Shown here one piece after another: positions 38,316 to 47,168 of a DNA stretch of 64,000 nucleotides (position 1 is its first letter; each line of letters begins with the position of its first letter). The DNA is taken from assembly GCF_900129585.1 (NCBI RefSeq), contig NZ_FQWF01000012.1, forward strand, positions 1 to 64,000, in the 5' to 3' direction. The DNA is from Flavobacterium micromati (GTDB lineage: Bacteria; Bacteroidota; Bacteroidia; Flavobacteriales; Flavobacteriaceae). A program made the translations under genes and the position numbers. The notes under the pieces are model-generated. The model did no database searches. It was not told where the DNA came from and was given only the letters and a program-made list of their open reading frames with translations.

Positions 38316-39212
38316 ATGGAATATATCTCGACATCAGCAGTTGCAAACGAACTCGACATCAAATCAAGCGATCTGTTTGACAAATTAAAAACACTCGGCT
38401 GGGTAGACAAAAAAAATGACAAATGGGTTTTGACCGACCTTGGTAAAGAAAAGGGCGGACAAACTAGAACAAACCCAAAGTTTGGCGAATATGTAGTTTG
38501 GCCTGAAAACATTTCTATAGACAACGGAAAACTAAAAGAGAAAGCAAAACTTATAAATGCGACAGCAATTGGCAAACACTTTGATATTTCCTCACAGCGA
38601 TTAAATTTGATTTTTTCAGAACTTGGATGGATTGAAAAGGATATAGCAGGTTGGGAAATAACAAAGCTTGGAAAAAGTTTAGGTGGCAGACAATTTGAAC
38701 ACGATACATCAGGTGGCACATATGTTTTGTGGCCTGATAACATCTTAGAAAACAAAAACTTAACTTCAATTTTTAACGAAGTAGCAAACATTCCAGTTCT
38801 ACCAAAACTACAAAAAGACAAACCAACACCAAATGTAAAGCCCGCCATCTCTGACAATTTTAGAGAAAAGTTTCCTGCTACATTAAGAACTAAAGACGGA
38901 CATATGGTTCGTTCAAGAGCAGAAGTTATAATTGATAACGCATTGTATGATTATAAATTAGCCCATGCATACGAAAGAAAATTACCGGTTGAGGAAGATT
39001 TATATTCAGACTTTTTCATTCCTACTGAAAATGTTTATATAGAATTTTGGGGAATGGAAGACGACCCAAAATATGCGGAAAGAAAAAAAATAAAAATTGA
39101 AATTTATAAGAAATACGACTTCAAATTAATTGAGCTCAATGACTGCGACATATCAAATCTTGACGACCACTTACCAAAAAAACTTTTAAAGTTTGGTATC
39201 AAAGTATATTGA
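38316..39212 (+). CDS. Two winged-helix domains fused to a PD-(D/E)XK-like nuclease domain
   Basis: 298 residues. Residues 1-65 and 78-140 are two copies of one small domain ending WVLTDLGKEKGG / WEITKLGKSLGG, then YVVWPENI / YVLWPDNI; they look like antirepressor-type (KilA-C/ANT) winged helices. Residues 185-298 look like a restriction-endonuclease fold of the VSR-like group: Glu203 (RSRAEVIID), Asp232 (YSDFFIP), Glu243 (YIEFWG) and the KKIKIEIYKK helix carrying the Lys. No function is published that I can name, and the nuclease activity is inferred from residue pattern. It is followed 200 bases later by a second nuclease-like gene, and neither resembles the core genes on each side. Confidence 0.65.
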   Translation: MEYISTSAVANELDIKSSDLFDKLKTLGWVDKKNDKWVLTDLGKEKGGQTRTNPKFGEYVVWPENISIDNGKLKEKAKLINATAIGKHFDISSQRLNLIFSELGWIEKDIAGWEITKLGKSLGGRQFEHDTSGGTYVLWPDNILENKNLTSIFNEVANIPVLPKLQKDKPTPNVKPAISDNFREKFPATLRTKDGHMVRSRAEVIIDNALYDYKLAHAYERKLPVEEDLYSDFFIPTENVYIEFWGMEDDPKYAERKKIKIEIYKKYDFKLIELNDCDISNLDDHLPKKLLKFGIKVY

Positions 39213-39413
39213 CGAAAAAAACACCCTAAAAGATCACTTATAATAAATTGACAATTCAGTAATTGAATGAAGCTTTGAGATTCGTATTACATTAACTTGT
39301 TTCCGACACTTTTGTGCTTCGTAATCGTAAACTTCTTGCAATTGTAAACCGTTAACTCTGAATGTAGTAAATTCTAAAAAAAACAAAAACTAACAAATAA
39401 AAAATTAATAATT

Positions 39414-40487
39414 ATGATGGAAGATTTAAAATTAAAATTGCAACAATTACATCAAAGAGTTGACTCTTTAAAAGACCAAATAAATACAGAGGAAGCTACA
39501 AAAAATGCTTTTGTTATGCCTTTTATTCAAATTCTTGGATACGATATTTTTAATCCAACAGAAGTAATTCCTGAATTTGTTTGTGACATAGGAACTAAAA
39601 AAGGAGAGAAAATAGATTATGTTATTAAAAGAAATGGTGAACCAATTTTAATTATAGAATGTAAAAACTGGAAAGAGAATGTTGATGCGCATAATTCTCA
39701 ATTACATAGATATTACCATGTTTCAAAATCACGTTTTGGCGTCTTAACAAATGGACATATTTATAATTTTTATGCAGATTTAGAGAAACCAAATATAATG
39801 GATGAAAAACCATTTTTTACTTTAGATATATCAGACTTAAAAGATACAAGTTTAAAAATCTTAGAAAATTTTTCCAAAAACGGTTATAACCTTGAAGAAA
39901 TTTTAGATTCGGCAGAAGGACTAAAATATATTAAAGCAATTAGAAACGAATTTGAAAAAGAAATTCAAGAACCGTCTGATGAAATGGTTCGTCTTTTAGT
40001 TAATCGATTTTTCAGTAAACCTTTAACAGCCCCAAGATTAGTTGCATTTAAAGAATATACAAAAAAAGCCTTTTCTAATTCAATAAATGAATCAATAAAT
40101 TTCCGCTTAAAAAATGCTTTAAATATCTCTGAAGCCGTTCCCTCTAAAGCGAATGAACAAACGACTGCAATCGACGAAAATGTGGAAACTCCAAAATTCA
40201 TTACATCGGAGGAAGAAATTGAAGGTTCGCAAATCGTTAAAGCTATATTGAGAGAAGTGCTACCTGCTTCTAGAATTGCATTTAGAGATACACAATCCTA
40301 CTTTGGAATTTTATTGGACGATAATAATAGAAAACCTATTTGTCGTTTACATTTTAATTCTGCTAATAAATACATTGAGCTTTTCAACAATGGAAAAGAT
40401 AACGGAGAAAAAAAACTAATATCTTCCTTAGACGAAATTTACAATTACAAAGCTGAGTTATTGACAACTATTAAAAATTTCGAGTAA
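39414..40487 (+). CDS. HsdR-N-like PD-(D/E)XK nuclease-domain protein
   Basis: 357 residues. The first ~160 form an HSDR_N_2-type nuclease domain: KIDYVIKRNGEPILIIECKN supplies Asp68, Glu82 and Lys84, and SQLHRYYHV a following Gln/Tyr motif. A helical middle follows, then a C-terminal ~80-residue domain (ILREVLPASRIAFRDTQSYF...) also found beside such nucleases. It has no helicase or methylase partner, so it is not a type I restriction enzyme. Proteins of this layout are often annotated 'restriction endonuclease' and may act in defence or DNA repair. It is on the same strand as the preceding winged-helix nuclease, 201 bases apart. Confidence 0.75.
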   Translation: MMEDLKLKLQQLHQRVDSLKDQINTEEATKNAFVMPFIQILGYDIFNPTEVIPEFVCDIGTKKGEKIDYVIKRNGEPILIIECKNWKENVDAHNSQLHRYYHVSKSRFGVLTNGHIYNFYADLEKPNIMDEKPFFTLDISDLKDTSLKILENFSKNGYNLEEILDSAEGLKYIKAIRNEFEKEIQEPSDEMVRLLVNRFFSKPLTAPRLVAFKEYTKKAFSNSINESINFRLKNALNISEAVPSKANEQTTAIDENVETPKFITSEEEIEGSQIVKAILREVLPASRIAFRDTQSYFGILLDDNNRKPICRLHFNSANKYIELFNNGKDNGEKKLISSLDEIYNYKAELLTTIKNFE

Positions 40488-40622
40488 ATTATTGTCCATT
40501 TTTCAAAGCCGGTTTACGTTGTACGATAAATCAATTATATTTACATAATAGTTAGTACGTTTTAAAAACTTTTAATGTTTTTTAAATGTACTCTACTTAT
40601 TTATAATTTTAAAATAATCATA

Positions 40623-41468
40623 ATGAGCAGACGAAAATTTATCAAACGCACCTTTTGGGGATTGACAGGAATAGGTATTCTAGGTGGTTTATATTCATGG
40701 CAAATTGAACCGTTTAATTTAGAGTTTGTAAAAGTAAAAATGCCAATAAAAAATTTGCCAAATGAACTAATTGGTAAAACCTTGATGCAAATAAGTGATA
40801 GTCATATTGGAAATAGATTTGACTACAATTTTGTAATTGACTCATTCAAAAAGGCAAAAGAATATAATCCTGACTTTGTGGTGTATACAGGTGATTATGT
40901 AAGCACATACAAGGATAAAGTTCAATATGATAAATTAAAAGAAGTATTGAATCATAGTGTTAAAGGGCAAATTGGGACTATTGGAGTTCTAGGCAACCAC
41001 GACTACGGGGTTAATTGGTCTCAAAAAGAAGTTGCAGACAAAATTTCAGAAATATTAACGAGTAAGGGCGTTCATGTATTACGAAATGAAAATATTGAAC
41101 TATCTGGATTAAACTTTATTGGTTTTGACGACTTTTGGGGACTTGAATTCAATCCTGAAAAAGCAATGAAGGGCTTTGAAAAATCAAAGGCCAATATTGT
41201 TCTGTGTCATAATCCTGACGTTTGCGACATAAACATTTGGAGTGATTACAATAGTTGGATTTTATCAGGGCATACACATGGTGGACAAGTCAAACCGCCA
41301 TTTTTGCCGCCACCAATGCTCCCTGTAAAAAACAAAAAGTATTCTTCAGGTCAAATTAAACTAAGCAATGATCGAACATTATATATAAACAGGGCATTAG
41401 GACATTTATGGCAAGTAAGATTTAACGTTAAACCAGAAATAACGATATTTGAATCAGAAAATGCGTAA
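40623..41468 (+). CDS. Metallophosphoesterase, Tat-type N-terminus
   Basis: 281 residues from the ATG at 40623 (MSRRKFIKRTFWGLTG); an upstream ATG at 40575 would add 16 residues. I prefer 40623 because it places a twin-arginine motif and a following hydrophobic run at the N-terminus. Calcineurin-type metal motifs in order: SDSHIG, TGDYV, GNHDYG, LCHNPD and SGHTHGGQ. It resembles YkuE-like membrane-proximal phosphoesterases that may act on lipids or nucleotides at the cell envelope. It is a single gene. Confidence 0.88.
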   Translation: MSRRKFIKRTFWGLTGIGILGGLYSWQIEPFNLEFVKVKMPIKNLPNELIGKTLMQISDSHIGNRFDYNFVIDSFKKAKEYNPDFVVYTGDYVSTYKDKVQYDKLKEVLNHSVKGQIGTIGVLGNHDYGVNWSQKEVADKISEILTSKGVHVLRNENIELSGLNFIGFDDFWGLEFNPEKAMKGFEKSKANIVLCHNPDVCDINIWSDYNSWILSGHTHGGQVKPPFLPPPMLPVKNKKYSSGQIKLSNDRTLYINRALGHLWQVRFNVKPEITIFESENA

Positions 41469-41573
41469 AATCTACTAAGCTAAAAAAAAATGAAAATAGC
41501 TTTAAAATTATTTTAATTTCAAAGTCTAAAATAAACTTACGGTGTCAAAAAGAAACATCAGATAATAAAAACG

Positions 41574-42314
41574 CTATTTTGAAAATACAAATTCTTCCCT
41601 GTGAACTTTGGCTTTTTTACAAACTTCGTTAAACTCTTCCACTGATTTAAAGCGCAGTTGCTCTACAATTCTATATTCGTAAAAAACGGTAAAAGTTTCA
41701 TTTTTAAAAACCCAAGGTTCTACAGTGATTTTATTCTCCGCCTTATAAAACGTTTGACTCATGTCACCATCAGGGCTTTCGGACACCTCCATTTTACGTC
41801 CTTCGGGCTGTATTTTATCCATACAAATAAGAAGAGAAAAAGCATCGCACCATTCCACAAATCGATATAAACGGGTCACATATTTTTTATCAATATTTAA
41901 ATGTTTTAAAATAGCTTTGCGGTTTTTTACTTGCTCTTTCAAAAACGTTTTTAAATTTTGGTCTTGACCGTCGCTAGGATCACCACAAATAAAATCTAAA
42001 TGTAACGAGGTTAATAACGCATTCAACTGACTTTTTGAAGTAGCAATTTCCATCACATTTATATATTGCTTTATATCAATTTTTTTAGAATCATCATTTA
42101 CTAAAAAATGACGTGGCGCGCCTGCTTGTGTTAAATTTTTATTTTCTAAAGTTTCTGCAACTCCATCATCATGCTCAGCAATGGCAATGAGTGTTGGAAC
42201 CATAATATCATTTGGCAAATCAATCTCATATTGATACGCTAGCATGGCCGCTAGAAGTCCGTGAGAGCGCTGGTATATAATTTTCCAACCTTTGGCATGT
42301 GAAGCAACAATCAT
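41574..42314 (-). CDS. DUF3891 family protein
   Basis: 246 residues, cytosolic, no signal peptide. His-rich motifs (QRSHGLLAAML; IAEHDDGV) near the N-terminus and a conserved Arg/Trp core (YRFVEWCDAFSLLICM) suggest an HD-like or metal-binding fold. No function has been assigned to the family that I know of. It stands alone on the minus strand between two divergent plus-strand genes. Confidence 0.82.
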   Translation of the reverse strand: MIVASHAKGWKIIYQRSHGLLAAMLAYQYEIDLPNDIMVPTLIAIAEHDDGVAETLENKNLTQAGAPRHFLVNDDSKKIDIKQYINVMEIATSKSQLNALLTSLHLDFICGDPSDGQDQNLKTFLKEQVKNRKAILKHLNIDKKYVTRLYRFVEWCDAFSLLICMDKIQPEGRKMEVSESPDGDMSQTFYKAENKITVEPWVFKNETFTVFYEYRIVEQLRFKSVEEFNEVCKKAKVHREEFVFSK

Positions 42315-42585
42315 AATATAAAGGTTTTGAAATTAATATTTTAAACAAAGAAGATCTCAATTTAGAAAATTCTCTTTCAAGTCAAATTTAACAAAATTTA
42401 TCCAAAGAAGATCATGATTAGAAATTAGGAAACAGCTAAAAAAGGATGAATAATCAAATAAGTTAAATTAACTTCCTATCTTTCATATTGATAGCTATTT
42501 AAGTCGAGGTTATAATACAAAAATCAAATATTTCAATTGTAAACAATCAAAAAAAAATAGAGTAAAGCACTTTAACAAAATTTAT

Positions 42586-43434
42586 ATGCAGCCAGACGAA
42601 AAAAAACAAGAAAAATACCAGCAAGAACTAGAGCAAAAATCCGAAGAAATTGATGGAGTTAGTGAGTATCGCGATATTCTAAGCAGAGTCATTCATGAAG
42701 GAGAAGAAATTTTTAAAATAAAAAGTAAAGCACTTACCTTGAGCGCACTGATTGCTGGGCTTGAGATAGGATTTAGTTATTTTTTGTTGTGCACACTTTA
42801 CTATTTGTTAACAGGAACATACGAGGAAACCACTATTTTCAAAATGTTCAGTTTTGTATATCCCATAGGATTCATTTTCGTGATTTTAGGTAAGTCGGCT
42901 TTGTTTACAGAGCAAACATCTGTTTTGACATTACCGGTTTTAAACGGTCAACAATCTATTTGGGATTTACTTCGTATTTGGGCATTAGTAATCTTAGGAA
43001 ATGTTGTTGGAGGAATATTATTTACCTTGTTTATTGGATTATTAGGACCAAGTTTAAAATTGTTTACGCATGAAACCATGGTCAGTATAGGCACGCATGT
43101 GGTTCACCATGAAGGTTGGGTTTTATTTTTAAGTGCAATCGTCGCCGGTTGGTTAATGGGTTTATTGAATTGGTTATTAAACAGTACGACAAATTCCATC
43201 ACCCGAATATTTTTAATTTTTGTAGTTACTGGTGTTATTGGTTTTGGAGGATTTCACCACAGTATTGTCGGTAATATTGAGGTTTTTGGCGCTTATTTAT
43301 ACTCGGATGCAATCACTTTATTGGATTATTTGTGGTTTTTAGTTTTGGCTTTACTGGGCAACGCAATTGGTGGCGCTATCGTGGTAGGACTTTTCAAATA
43401 CAGAATATTCGAATCTAATTATTCCGAGAAGTAA
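42586..43434 (+). CDS. Formate/nitrite transporter family channel
   Basis: 282 residues: a charged, helical N-terminal tail of ~50 residues, then the six-helix FNT fold (STLSALIAGLEIGFSYFLL near 50; GNVVGGILFTLFIGLLG near 135; SIVAGWLMGLLNWL in two parts near 185). Channels of this family pass formate, nitrite or hydrosulfide across the inner membrane. The long acidic N-terminus resembles the YfdC-type branch. The ion cannot be decided from sequence. It is a single gene; 270 AT-rich bases precede it. Confidence 0.85.
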   Translation: MQPDEKKQEKYQQELEQKSEEIDGVSEYRDILSRVIHEGEEIFKIKSKALTLSALIAGLEIGFSYFLLCTLYYLLTGTYEETTIFKMFSFVYPIGFIFVILGKSALFTEQTSVLTLPVLNGQQSIWDLLRIWALVILGNVVGGILFTLFIGLLGPSLKLFTHETMVSIGTHVVHHEGWVLFLSAIVAGWLMGLLNWLLNSTTNSITRIFLIFVVTGVIGFGGFHHSIVGNIEVFGAYLYSDAITLLDYLWFLVLALLGNAIGGAIVVGLFKYRIFESNYSEK

Positions 43435-43489
43435 GCAATAAAATTGTGCTAAAACTATAATTTATGATTATCAAGTGTGAAAATAATAG

Positions 43490-43637
43490 CATTTATGTTT
43501 TGAATTTATTGTTATAAAGAATTCAAATTTGTTAGGTTGAGCACTTCATCATGATTGTAATGAATCACGAAACTTTGTTTGTAAGTCACTCGTAATCTCG
43601 ACTGCGCTCGATTTGACAAAGACATGATAGTTGTACC
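43490..43637 (+). repeat. Dispersed repeat R (copy R2), left border of the PadR island
   Basis: This 148-base copy aligns with 52145-52308 over its length. Its last 49 bases (43589-43637, ctcgtaatctcgactgcgct... to gttgtacc) match 52097-52145 in 46 of 49 positions. These two 49-base stretches are the direct repeats at the two edges of the ten-gene block. Confidence 0.8.
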
Positions 43638-43989
43638 TATGCTGTGAAATAAAATCATAAATGGAATCTGAAAAATAATATGGAAAAACCGATAATACCT
43701 TAATGTATTTCCACCTACTATTTAAATATTTGATTATTCCGAATATTGCTCTTGATTTACAAAGGACCTTACCATCTTCAACCAGTATTATCGTTTGTTG
43801 TATACCTTGAATTCTTAAATGGTCTAAAATAATTTCCCCTGTCATTGACAGCGATGAAACAAATCTTAAATTTGATGCGGGTTTGTTCTGTAGAACAAAT
43901 TGTATACTTTGATTACAAAATCCACATGAACCGTCATAGATGATGAGAATATAGGAATTGATGAGATTCTGGACTTTGCGCTTATTCAT
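43549..43989 (-). CDS. DCC-type thiol-disulfide oxidoreductase (DUF393), C-terminus replaced by repeat sequence
   Basis: 146 residues. The redox motif is IIYDGSCGFCNQS with Cys22 and Cys25, a DxxCxxC signature of DCC1-like proteins that often work beside HTTM/SdpB-type membrane proteins. The natural family tail after residue ~110 is missing: from QHR onward (HVFVKSSAVEITS...) the frame runs through dispersed repeat R2. Its start overlaps the ABC permease stop by eight bases, so it closes the island operon. The thiol function is inferred from the motif. Loss of the last ~12-15 residues may or may not matter. Confidence 0.8.
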   Translation of the reverse strand: MNKRKVQNLINSYILIIYDGSCGFCNQSIQFVLQNKPASNLRFVSSLSMTGEIILDHLRIQGIQQTIILVEDGKVLCKSRAIFGIIKYLNSRWKYIKVLSVFPYYFSDSIYDFISQHRYNYHVFVKSSAVEITSDLQTKFRDSLQS

Positions 43990-45520
43990 TTCGTAAGTAT
44001 TTTAGTAAATATGAGAACGATAATATAAGGAATGTCAAAAAGAACATTATTAAAGCATAATCCCAGGTATCGTGATACGCACCCAAATAATCGAGTCCGC
44101 TAATCATGTTAAGGTTGCAATAGGTCAACAAAAGAAATACAATCTCAAAAGTCTTTTGGGTTTTGGTGATTAATCCCAGAAGAATGGATAGAGAAACGAT
44201 AAAAACTATTCCAAATAAAATACCTAAAATTTTATAAAATTCTCCCTGCCACAAGTACCTGAAGATTAAAGGAACAGCAAATGAAAAAACTAGGATTATT
44301 CCAGATAATACTTTTGCCGTGAAAGCTCTACCTATCGGATTAACGGAAGTTGATGTTAGGTATTTTGCTCTATTTATTTTTTCTTTTAAGATTAATTCGG
44401 AAATGCTGGATACCTGTAATAGCCATAATAATGGCAACAGGTAACCATGAGCAATTCGGATCGGCACAAAGCAAATGGCTACGATTCCAATGAGGCTCAG
44501 ACCTGATACCCAATTTTCATTTTTTCTCACAATTAACAATAATTCAGAAAAAACCAGCGGCATTATTTTAAAGGAGGGAGCAGTGGCCACCATTACGGCG
44601 TTGAGCTGAAACCCAGCACTCTCCTGTTGAGTGGGCACTAAGTCAACTTCTTCCCTTTCGTATTTATCGAGATTGAAACGGTGAAAGAAAATTGATGAAA
44701 TATACAAACCAAGTAAAAAGAACAACGCTAAATAGCTTCTTTTTAGGATAAAGACCGAATCAAAATTCAGATCATCAAATACTATTTTTTTATTGACATT
44801 CTTTTTTCCAGCTATAAATCCTAAAGACAAAGTGGTTCGAGAATCGTCGGTTTTTTTCAAAACTTGATTATGCATCATTTCCGTACTGCTTTTTATTCCA
44901 AAAAAATCTAAAAAAAAAGGGCTCTGACTTGAAGATGTATCAAAGAGCATCAGACAGAAAAAAAAGAAGAAAACGATATATTGTAAGAAAACCTTTTTAG
45001 GAAAAACAATCTCGATGATTACCGCTAAGAAAGCAATAAAAAAAATAGAAGGAACAGTAATATAAATATATGGTTTTAAAAAAGTGAACAAATTAAAGTC
45101 GTGGCCTTCATTGTATGAAAAGAAAATCACGACTGTTGTAGCTGATACGATAAACAAGATAGCTAACAATACAAGAAAATTATTGATCGCTTTTAATAAG
45201 AGATAACTAAAATTAGATATCTGAGTTGCGGCAATTATCTGCCCAACCTTAGTGTAAAAATCCTTTGTAATACTTCCTATGACAAAGAAAAATCCAAAAA
45301 ACGAAAGGAATATACTGGCCATAATAGCACCTACCGTACCAACCCATTGAACATTATACTCTCCGATATATGAACCAAAACGCATTGTCGTGTAATTTGC
45401 TTCTGGTGGAGGGATAAAGCTGATTGCAACGAATATACTAGCGACCAATAAGATAAAGAATGTACGACCATTCACAAATTGAAAAAAATTAGCCTTAATT
45501 ATTTTGAAATAGATAGTCAT
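43982..45520 (-). CDS. ABC-2 type transporter permease
   Basis: 512 residues with around ten membrane helices in two groups (~15-250 and ~310-510) and a large soluble loop between. It partners the ATPase encoded just upstream (start codons overlap by four bases) and would export a substrate across the inner membrane. It belongs to the ABC-2/CcmB-like class with a Bacteroidetes-type soluble insert. Given its island neighbours, the substrate could be a small peptide or an envelope stress compound; the sequence does not say which. Confidence 0.88.
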   Translation of the reverse strand: MTIYFKIIKANFFQFVNGRTFFILLVASIFVAISFIPPPEANYTTMRFGSYIGEYNVQWVGTVGAIMASIFLSFFGFFFVIGSITKDFYTKVGQIIAATQISNFSYLLLKAINNFLVLLAILFIVSATTVVIFFSYNEGHDFNLFTFLKPYIYITVPSIFFIAFLAVIIEIVFPKKVFLQYIVFFFFFCLMLFDTSSSQSPFFLDFFGIKSSTEMMHNQVLKKTDDSRTTLSLGFIAGKKNVNKKIVFDDLNFDSVFILKRSYLALFFLLGLYISSIFFHRFNLDKYEREEVDLVPTQQESAGFQLNAVMVATAPSFKIMPLVFSELLLIVRKNENWVSGLSLIGIVAICFVPIRIAHGYLLPLLWLLQVSSISELILKEKINRAKYLTSTSVNPIGRAFTAKVLSGIILVFSFAVPLIFRYLWQGEFYKILGILFGIVFIVSLSILLGLITKTQKTFEIVFLLLTYCNLNMISGLDYLGAYHDTWDYALIMFFLTFLILSFSYLLKYLRNE

Positions 45521-46386
45521 AATAATCGGTTTTTGGTCAAATAGATATACAGGTCTTCAAGTGTTGCATTAACTTTTATCCCTTCGTTGGAGCTAATTTT
45601 TTCAATAAACCTAACCCTATGCCCGTTTTGTTCTCTTACTGAACTTACAACTAGGTTTTTGGTTTTAAAATCAAGAAACTTATCATGGGCAATAAAAAGC
45701 TCGAAAACCATACCTTTCATGGATTCCAGTAATTCAAGTTGATTGCCTTGTTTGAGGACTGAACCATTTTGCATTATAACTATTTGGTTTGCAACACTCT
45801 CAATATCCGAAACAATATGGGATGAAATAATCACGATTCTGTCCATTCCTAAATCAGAGATTAACTCTTTAAACCGTATGCGCTCTTCTGGATCGAGACC
45901 AACTGTCGGCTCATCAAGAATCAGAACCTTTGGATTGTTAATCAAGGCTTGGGCTATCCCAAGCCTTTGCTTCATTCCTCCTGAATATGTTCCTATTTGA
46001 TATTTTGCTACATTAGATAAATTAAGTTCCCTCAACATATGGTCTATCTTACCTTCGACCCCCTTGCCGGCCAACCCTTTGAGCGCAGCAACGTATTCAA
46101 GGAACTCATAGGCGTTCAAGCTATTAAAAGTACCAAAATCTTGCGGTAGATATCCAAGATCCTTTCTTATGTAATCCGGTTTTTTAACTATGTTTATACC
46201 ATTATAGATTATATTCCCAGACAGCGGCTTCTCCATTGTCGAAAGCAGCTTTATCAACGTAGATTTCCCTGCGCCGTTGGGGCCTAGAATCCCAAGTACA
46301 CCCCTTTGGATTTTTAGGGAGAAATTGTCCAGCGCTAGATTATTTTTAGAGTAACTTTTGGTTACGTTGTTTAATTCTAAGATCAT
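45517..46386 (-). CDS. ABC transporter ATP-binding protein
   Basis: 289 residues. Motifs in order: Walker A GPNGAGKST (~37), signature YSGGMKQRLG (~137), Walker B VLILDEPTVGLDP (~157), and a switch His in SSHIVSDIE. The C-terminal ~80 residues are the usual substrate-coupling tail. It energises the permease encoded next. It starts 33 bases after the GLPGLI gene stop, so both lie in one transcript. Confidence 0.95.
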   Translation of the reverse strand: MILELNNVTKSYSKNNLALDNFSLKIQRGVLGILGPNGAGKSTLIKLLSTMEKPLSGNIIYNGINIVKKPDYIRKDLGYLPQDFGTFNSLNAYEFLEYVAALKGLAGKGVEGKIDHMLRELNLSNVAKYQIGTYSGGMKQRLGIAQALINNPKVLILDEPTVGLDPEERIRFKELISDLGMDRIVIISSHIVSDIESVANQIVIMQNGSVLKQGNQLELLESMKGMVFELFIAHDKFLDFKTKNLVVSSVREQNGHRVRFIEKISSNEGIKVNATLEDLYIYLTKNRLL

Positions 46387-46419
46387 AATGCAGTTTTAGA
46401 GATTTACGTTGCAGGCAGA

Positions 46420-47151
46420 TTAATTATTCCCTTGCTCCGCCGTTTGTTTGAAGTTTAACTTTTTAGAGAGGACGGATACCAAAGTCTCGTCGGCCTTCAC
46501 CTTTTTTGTTCCGAATTTTGAATATTTTTTGTTAAACTCAGAAAGATCTTGGTATTGGATCGCGGATGCTGATGCGGTTTGGAATAACTCATTGTACTCT
46601 AATATCAAACCGGGTAAACCGCTGTACATATAGGGTCCGGCATTAGCGGGTACATCCTTTGTAAACCATACATATATTTCTGGGTTGTCTACCAAAACAG
46701 CTTTGCTGGCTTTGTATTTATTTATTGCTTTTTTCTCATTGGTAATGTTCCACTTTAGCGTATTAGCTTTTCCCTCAAAGCTAAATTCTTTACCCATAAA
46801 TGTTTCCAGACCATGAATGACACCCTCTTTGTTCTTTATTGTAAAATTGACGTTCCCAACCGTGCTGATTCCATCTACCTCGTGAATCGAGTCAAGAACG
46901 AAAACGGACTCCCCTGTTTTTAAATTATGGTAAAGCGAATGGTACATTTTGTATTTCGAGATGTCATTGAGAACACCTGAAAATTTTTCGGGGTCGGTAA
47001 TCTGCTTCTTCAACATTCCTATCATAAAATCGGAAACATTGTTGGTTACGTAAGAAACTTTTAAAACTTGTTTTTCACTTTGTTGCGCTTTGGCGACATG
47101 GATAAAAGAGATACTTAATAAAATTGCGAGCAATACTTTTGAATTTTTCAT
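46420..47151 (-). CDS. GLPGLI family envelope protein
   Basis: 243 residues with a signal peptide (MKNSKVLLAILLSISFIHVA, cleavage near residue 22). The family motif is intact: MYSGLPGLILEYN near residue 180. GLPGLI proteins are Bacteroidetes-specific, beta-rich envelope proteins of unknown function, usually paired with a carboxypeptidase-like-domain outer-membrane protein, as here. It lies 17 bases downstream of that receptor gene and 33 upstream of the ABC ATPase. Confidence 0.92.
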   Translation of the reverse strand: MKNSKVLLAILLSISFIHVAKAQQSEKQVLKVSYVTNNVSDFMIGMLKKQITDPEKFSGVLNDISKYKMYHSLYHNLKTGESVFVLDSIHEVDGISTVGNVNFTIKNKEGVIHGLETFMGKEFSFEGKANTLKWNITNEKKAINKYKASKAVLVDNPEIYVWFTKDVPANAGPYMYSGLPGLILEYNELFQTASASAIQYQDLSEFNKKYSKFGTKKVKADETLVSVLSKKLNFKQTAEQGNN

Positions 47152-47168
47152 TATAATTGATTTTAAGA

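Noticed and set aside
38174-38857. 227-codon minus-strand frame over the winged-helix nuclease gene
   Set aside because: It is the shadow of the plus-strand gene; its Phe/Ser-rich translation is typical of antisense reading.
39414-40487. Type I restriction enzyme subunit
   Set aside because: Only the N-terminal nuclease-like domain is present; there is no helicase motor, no HsdM or HsdS gene.
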